Shown here: positions 62,068-64,000 of the stretch, piece after piece
Position numbering within the stretch: position 1 is the stretch's first letter
Layout: each line of letters starts with the position of its first letter
Origin: Saccharibacillus endophyticus
Lineage (GTDB): Bacteria > Bacillota > Bacilli > Paenibacillales > Paenibacillaceae
DNA: 64,000 nt
Assembly: GCF_013185185.1 (NCBI RefSeq)
Contig: NZ_JAAZWE010000007.1
Coordinates: 124,001 to 188,000 of the forward strand
Direction of reading: 5' to 3'
Notes under the pieces: model-generated
The model's input: the letters and a program-made list of their open reading frames with translations, nothing else
Databases searched by the model: none
What the model was told of the DNA's origin: nothing
Position numbers and translations under genes: made by a program

Positions 62068-62877
62068 ATGGAACAAAGCACGCCATTCATTACCATTTGT
62101 TCGGATTCGGTCGGCGATACGGCGGAAGCGGTCGTACAAGCCGTCATTCACCAATTCGAGCATCGGGAAGTTTCGATTAAGCGTTACGGCAACGTGCGGC
62201 ATGAAGACGAGCTGCGCAAGTTGATGGAAGAAGCCGCCGAGCATAAAGGCTTCGTCGCCTATACGCTCGTTCAGCCGGAACTTCGCGAGACCATTCGCGA
62301 GGAAGCCGTGCGCTTGGATGTGCGGGTCGTCGATATTATGGGGCCCATGATGCAGGCGTTCATCGACACGTTCAGCGGAGCGCCGCCAACCCGGAGACCG
62401 GGCGTGCTGCGCAAGATGGACGAGAATTACTTCCGCCGCATGGAGGCGATCGAGTTTACCGTAGCCAGCGACGACGGGCGCGATCTTGGAGCGATGCTCG
62501 AAGCGGATATCGTGCTGATGGGCATCTCGAGAACGTCGAAGACGCCGCTGGGCATTTTTCTCGCTCATCGGGGGAAGAAGGTCGTCAATTATCCCGTCGT
62601 GCCCGAAATCGCGCCGCCTCAGCAGCTGCTCAGCCTGCCCAAAGAACGGTTGGTCGGCCTGACGATTGCGCCGGAGGCGATGCTCAAGATCCGTTCCGAA
62701 CGGCTCCGCTCGCTGGGACTTCCGGTAGGTTCGCAATACGACAGCCTGGAGCGGATCAAGGAAGAATTGGACTATGCCGAGACGCTGTATGCGCGGTTGG
62801 GCTGCCTGGTCGTGGATATTACGGATCGAGCGATCGAAGAGACGTCCGGCTTAATCTTGAACGGATTGCAACTTTGA
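62068..62877 (+). CDS. yqfL: Pyruvate, phosphate dikinase regulatory protein (bifunctional kinase/phosphorylase)
   Basis: 269 residues, cytoplasmic DUF299/PPDK regulatory family. The start FITICSDSVGDTAEAVVQA and the P-loop-like GISRTSKTPLGIFLA (Gly152 to Thr159) with a following NYPVVPE are the family signatures. It phosphorylates (ADP-dependent) and dephosphorylates (Pi-dependent) pyruvate phosphate dikinase or PEP synthetase to set PEP formation. ATG 62068 has GGGAGGA upstream. The operon with ccpN couples transcriptional and enzyme-level control of gluconeogenesis. Confidence 0.9.
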   Translation: MEQSTPFITICSDSVGDTAEAVVQAVIHQFEHREVSIKRYGNVRHEDELRKLMEEAAEHKGFVAYTLVQPELRETIREEAVRLDVRVVDIMGPMMQAFIDTFSGAPPTRRPGVLRKMDENYFRRMEAIEFTVASDDGRDLGAMLEADIVLMGISRTSKTPLGIFLAHRGKKVVNYPVVPEIAPPQQLLSLPKERLVGLTIAPEAMLKIRSERLRSLGLPVGSQYDSLERIKEELDYAETLYARLGCLVVDITDRAIEETSGLILNGLQL

Positions 62878-63041
62878 CGAAGGAAATACGAAGACGCCAG
62901 TAAACAAGATCGACTTACAGCGTTCTTCTTTACTTAATAGCTTTAACGCGGAACCCTTGCAATTCATGAAAGTATCGCGATAACGGATACCCGAATGAAT
63001 GGATCAAAAGGCATCCGACGAATCGAATGGAGGGATTGACC

Positions 63042-64000
63042 ATGGAACGCGAATTGACCCTGGAGATTGTGCGAGTGACGGAGTTAGGTGCATTGGCAGC
63101 GGCGAAATGGATCGGCAGAGGGGACAAAAATGCGGCGGACGGCGCGGCCACGACCGCGATCCGCTCCATGTTCGATTCCGTTTCGATTAACGGCACGGTC
63201 GTGATCGGCGAAGGCGAGATGGACGACGCCCCGATGCTGTACATCGGCGAACAGGTCGGAACGAAAGAAGGCCCCGAAGTCGATGTGGCGGTCGATCCGC
63301 TCGAAGGGACCGAAGTCGTCGCGGCCGGTTTGCACAATGCGCAGGCCGTGATCGCGATCGCGGAAAAAGGCAGTTTGCTGCATGCGCCGGATATCTATAT
63401 GGAGAAACTGGCCTGCGGCCCGGAGCTTGCGGGCAAGCTGAGCCTGAACGATCCGGTCGAGCTGACCCTGCAAAAGGCCGCTCATTACACGGGCCGCGCG
63501 CTTTCCGACCTGACCGTCATGGTGCTGGAGCGCGAGCGCCACGAAGAACTGATCTCCCGGCTGCGCGGAGCGGGCGTGCGCATCAAGCTGCTCGGTCACG
63601 GCGACGTGGCGGGCGCGATCGCCGCGGCGCTGCCGGACAGCGGCGTCGATCTGTATCTCGGTTCCGGCGGTGCGCCGGAAGGCGTGTTGGCTGCCGCGGC
63701 CATGCGCTGCCTCGGCGGCGATATGCAGGGACGCCTGCTGCCGGACGGCCCGTTCGAGAAGCAGCGCTGCATCTCGATGGGCATCGAAGATCCTTCCCGC
63801 GTGCTGACGCTGGAAGACATGGCGGGCACCGGCGACGTGCTGTTCGCGGCGACGGGCGTGACGAGCGGCGAGTTTCTGGACGGCGTTCGCATGATCGGCA
63901 AAGACCGCGCCGAGACTCACTCCGTCATCATGCGCGCCAGCAGCCGTACCGTGCGCTACATCCGCAGCATGCACTACTTGCCGCTGAAGCAGTTCCCGAC
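63042..64000 (+). CDS. glpX: Class II fructose-1,6-bisphosphatase (3' end outside window)
   Basis: The frame is open from ATG 63042 (TGGAGGG upstream) to the window edge, 319 codons, so nearly the whole protein of about 320-330 residues is present. The Mg/Mn and phosphate-binding motifs of GlpX are visible: GRGDKNAADGAA, VVIGEGEMDDAPML, VDPLEGTE, then GHGDVAGAIAAAL and YLGSGGAPEGVLAAAA. It converts fructose-1,6-bisphosphate to fructose-6-phosphate. Placement after ccpN-yqfL strengthens the gluconeogenic theme. The 164 bp before it hold no clear terminator, so readthrough from yqfL is possible. Confidence 0.9.
   Translation, partial: MERELTLEIVRVTELGALAAAKWIGRGDKNAADGAATTAIRSMFDSVSINGTVVIGEGEMDDAPMLYIGEQVGTKEGPEVDVAVDPLEGTEVVAAGLHNAQAVIAIAEKGSLLHAPDIYMEKLACGPELAGKLSLNDPVELTLQKAAHYTGRALSDLTVMVLERERHEELISRLRGAGVRIKLLGHGDVAGAIAAALPDSGVDLYLGSGGAPEGVLAAAAMRCLGGDMQGRLLPDGPFEKQRCISMGIEDPSRVLTLEDMAGTGDVLFAATGVTSGEFLDGVRMIGKDRAETHSVIMRASSRTVRYIRSMHYLPLKQFP

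Overview
The window comes from a moderately GC-rich Gram-positive bacterium of the Bacillota, most likely Paenibacillaceae (Paenibacillus/Saccharibacillus-like). The reasons are giant secreted proteins with S-layer homology (SLH) domains, histidine kinases with 7TMR-DISM sensor modules, a ccpN-yqfL pair, a DUF2536 protein, strong AGGAGG-type ribosome sites with frequent GTG/TTG starts, and good sigma-A promoters. The genus is inference; no rRNA or tRNA genes are visible.

Layout. 1-4343: a persulfide/thiol-type ArsR regulator with CoA-disulfide reductase, an unknown gene, and a DISM-type two-component system. 4344-12582: a 2342-residue SLH surface protein with InlB-type repeats, followed by a decayed secreted CBM_X2 gene. 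12583-18359: metabolic and unknown genes (luciferase-like oxidoreductase, alpha/beta hydrolase, membrane-anchored protein, SF0329-type protein, frameshifted GNAT, CLC channel). 18360-23458 (minus): a hybrid double-kinase sensor, a BTAD response regulator and a DUF2536 protein. 23698-37297: a three-gene operon of a secreted trypsin-like protease and two very large surface proteins, the last SLH-anchored. 37500-40333: a complete Agr-type quorum-sensing locus, including a 50-residue AgrD-like peptide gene. 40611-53889: a ribosomal peptide cluster of thiopeptide/azole type. 54206-60000: a Bcr/CflA MFS pump, an amino-acid permease behind a sigma-54-like promoter, and a chemoreceptor. 60044-64000: a zinc-ribbon membrane protein, then ccpN, the PPDK regulatory protein and glpX, a gluconeogenic neighbourhood.

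The peptide cluster holds a LanB glutamylation protein, two LanB C-terminal-type proteins, a YcaO, an E1/ThiF-like partner with peptide clamp, two nitroreductase-fold proteins, an ABC exporter, two identical Ser/Cys-rich precursors and two unknown proteins. Together these would form azol(in)es and dehydroamino acids and, if one LanB-C paralogue is a pyridine synthase, a thiopeptide macrocycle. The adjacent Agr system is the obvious candidate for population-density control.

The least explained signal is a family of five intergenic elements of about 165-200 bp (15503, 18781, 55537, 59524 on the minus strand, 59815). Each can fold into a long outer stem with a conserved GGA/GCA internal loop, a conserved GACGCCTTTGA ... 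TGAGACAGC junction, and an inner hairpin whose arms change together between copies. This looks like a mobile or dispersed structured RNA/DNA element that I do not recognise.
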